Source: Gammaproteobacteria bacterium
GTDB taxonomy: Bacteria; Pseudomonadota; Gammaproteobacteria; UBA7966
Assembly: GCA_003485715.1 (NCBI GenBank)
Contig: DNIF01000035.1
Span: 1-7,266 of the forward strand
Direction: 5' to 3'
DNA length: 7,266 nucleotides
A program made the translations under genes and the position numbers. The notes under the pieces were generated by a model. The model saw only the letters and a program-made list of their open reading frames with translations, searched no databases and was not told where the DNA came from. Of the stretch, positions 5,857 through 7,266 are shown one piece after another (within the stretch, counting starts at the first letter, position 1; each line of letters opens with the position of its first letter).

Positions 5857-5862
5857 GGAGGT
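5857..5862 (+). promoter_or_regulatory. Perfect Shine-Dalgarno sequence that points to a CTG start
   Basis: GGAGGT lies four bases before CTG at 5867 in the reading frame of the ABC exporter. No ATG, GTG or TTG in that frame stands at a suitable distance. The next in-frame ATG (5897) has no ribosome binding site and would remove the conserved-looking N-terminal segment. Confidence 0.65.
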
Positions 5863-5866
5863 CACT

Positions 5867-7266
5867 CTGGACAAGCTCTTCCGTCACTTCGAGCAGATGG
5901 TGGACCCATACCCGGAGGCCACCCCGCCGACGCCACCCAGGGCCCTCGTTTCCTTTGTGTGGGCTGCCACCGAGGGGCTGCGGCGTCCTCTGCTTGCACT
6001 GGTGCTGGTCACGGCAGTGATCGGCGTATTCGAGGCCTGGCTTTTCAGCCTGCTCGCGCAGGTCGTGGATTGGCTGGCCGAGGTCAGCCCTGGTTCACTC
6101 CTGCAGACCCGGGGCACGCATCTACTGGCGCTTTCCCTGGTGCTCATCGCCTCCATCGTGGTGGTGGGGTTGGCCTCACTCATCAAGCATCAGACGCTGG
6201 TCGGCAACTTCCCCATGCGTCTGCGCTGGAACTTCCATCGCCTCATGCTTGAACAGGGTCTGTCCTTCCATCAGGACGAGTTCGCCGGGCGCATCGCTAC
6301 CAAAGTGATGCAAAGCGCCCTGGCCGTGCGCGACGCCGTGCTGATCCTGTTCGAGATGATGATCTTCGTGAGCATCTACTTCGGCACGCTGGTGCTGGTG
6401 GTAGGAAGCTTTCACCTTTGGATGGTGCTGCCCTTTCTGGGCTGGCTCGGCATCTATGCGTGGGCCATCTGTCACTTCGTCCCACGGCTGGCTGCTGCCG
6501 GCCAGGCACAGGCCGACGCACGTTCGTTGATGACCGGGCGCATCACCGACGCCTACGCCAACATCGCCACTGTCAAACTCTTCTCTCACACTCGCGGCGA
6601 GGCAGCGCACGCCCGGGCAGCGATGCAACCGTTTCTGCAAACCGTGCATCGTCAGATGCGTCTGGTCACCCGGTTCGAGGTGGTCAATCACGCTGCGAGC
6701 ATGGCCCTCATCCTGGGCGCGGGCGGGGGGGTACTCTGGCTGTGGGACGCAGGGGCCGTGGGGGCCGGTGCGGTCGCAGCCGCCATCGCCATGGCGATAC
6801 GGCTCAACGGGATCTCGCACTGGGTGATGTGGGAGACGGCCGCCCTCTTCGAGCACATCGGCACCATCCAGGACGGCATCGGCACCCTGGCGCGCCCTCC
6901 AGTCCTGCTGGATGCTCCCAATGCAGTCGAGCTTGAGGTCAGCCGCAGCGAGATCCACTTCGAACAGGTGAGCTTCCGCTACGGCGACGGGCCTACCGTC
7001 ATCCACGAACTCGACCTGCACATCAGATCGGGTGAGCGCATCGGGCTCGTTGGCCGCAGCGGGGCTGGCAAATCCACCCTGACCGGCATGCTGCTGCGCT
7101 TCCATGACATCCGCAGCGGACGGGTGCTCATCGACGACCAGGACATCATGCGGGTGACACAGGACTCGCTGCGCGCGGCCATCGGCATGGTGACCCAGGA
7201 CACCTCACTGTTGCACCGGTCGGTGCGCGAAAACATCCTCTACGGACGGCCCGAGGCCAGTGAGGA
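5867..7266 (+). CDS. ABC exporter, fused membrane and ATPase domains, 3' end beyond window; probable CTG start
   Basis: The visible 466 residues cover the full membrane domain and the first part of the ATPase domain of an MsbA-like half-transporter that would act as a homodimer; its substrate is unknown. Helices are seen at about residues 41-66 and 84-106, a pair at about 160-210, and a last pair ending before residue about 315. A conserved-looking HQDEFAGRIATKVMQ lies in the coupling region. The ATPase part has the A-loop Tyr372 (FRYGDG), Walker A GRSGAGKST at 396-404 with Lys402, and the Q-loop Gln444 (VTQD). The signature motif and Walker B lie beyond the edge. The start is taken as CTG at 5867 because GGAGGT sits four bases upstream and the first residues (DKLFRHFEQMVDPYP) look like a genuine N-terminus. 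Alternatives are GTG 5780 and ATG 5897, neither with a ribosome binding site. It may be cotranscribed with the MarC-family gene. Confidence 0.93.
   Translation, partial: MDKLFRHFEQMVDPYPEATPPTPPRALVSFVWAATEGLRRPLLALVLVTAVIGVFEAWLFSLLAQVVDWLAEVSPGSLLQTRGTHLLALSLVLIASIVVVGLASLIKHQTLVGNFPMRLRWNFHRLMLEQGLSFHQDEFAGRIATKVMQSALAVRDAVLILFEMMIFVSIYFGTLVLVVGSFHLWMVLPFLGWLGIYAWAICHFVPRLAAAGQAQADARSLMTGRITDAYANIATVKLFSHTRGEAAHARAAMQPFLQTVHRQMRLVTRFEVVNHAASMALILGAGGGVLWLWDAGAVGAGAVAAAIAMAIRLNGISHWVMWETAALFEHIGTIQDGIGTLARPPVLLDAPNAVELEVSRSEIHFEQVSFRYGDGPTVIHELDLHIRSGERIGLVGRSGAGKSTLTGMLLRFHDIRSGRVLIDDQDIMRVTQDSLRAAIGMVTQDTSLLHRSVRENILYGRPEASE

Noticed and set aside
6176..7105. 309-residue minus-strand ORF opposite the ABC exporter
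   Set aside because: Antisense shadow; its His/Asp/Gln-rich translation is typical of reversed GC-rich coding sequence.

Overview
The window is GC-rich throughout and densely coded. It reads as ordinary chromosome of a high-GC proteobacterium, most likely gammaproteobacterial. This placement is inferred from the overall character of the proteins (RmuC, MarC-like, pirin-like, patatin-like, MsbA-type ABC exporter) and from Shine-Dalgarno-led genes. There is no rRNA, tRNA, insertion sequence, integrase, CRISPR array or phage gene.

Layout. Positions 1-1976 hold two minus-strand genes: the 5' part of rmuC (cut by the left edge), preceded by a patatin-like phospholipase gene 111 bp upstream. The next gene, on the plus strand, is divergent from the phospholipase. 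It encodes a 118-residue two-helix membrane protein that starts at TTG behind a near-perfect ribosome binding site. After about 200 bp carrying an 18-bp perfect palindrome comes a plus-strand gene for a DUF3883-type protein with a PD-(D/E)xK nuclease-like core. That gene converges on a minus-strand pirin-family gene, and a structured inverted repeat separates the two. A 662-bp gene-free stretch follows (4370-5031), with several dyad symmetries upstream of the pirin gene. Then come a plus-strand MarC-family membrane protein, a 175-bp spacer with an 8-bp perfect hairpin, and an ABC exporter gene cut by the right edge. The exporter appears to start at CTG.

The genes do not form one obvious pathway: they are short transcription units or single genes with general roles (DNA maintenance, lipid hydrolysis, oxidoreductive cupin, membrane transport). 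I do not see a convincing new multi-gene system. The points most worth following are the solitary DUF3883 nuclease-like protein with its upstream palindrome, the two genes with non-ATG starts, the pirin homologue with a substituted metal-ligand position, and the cluster of dyads upstream of the pirin gene.
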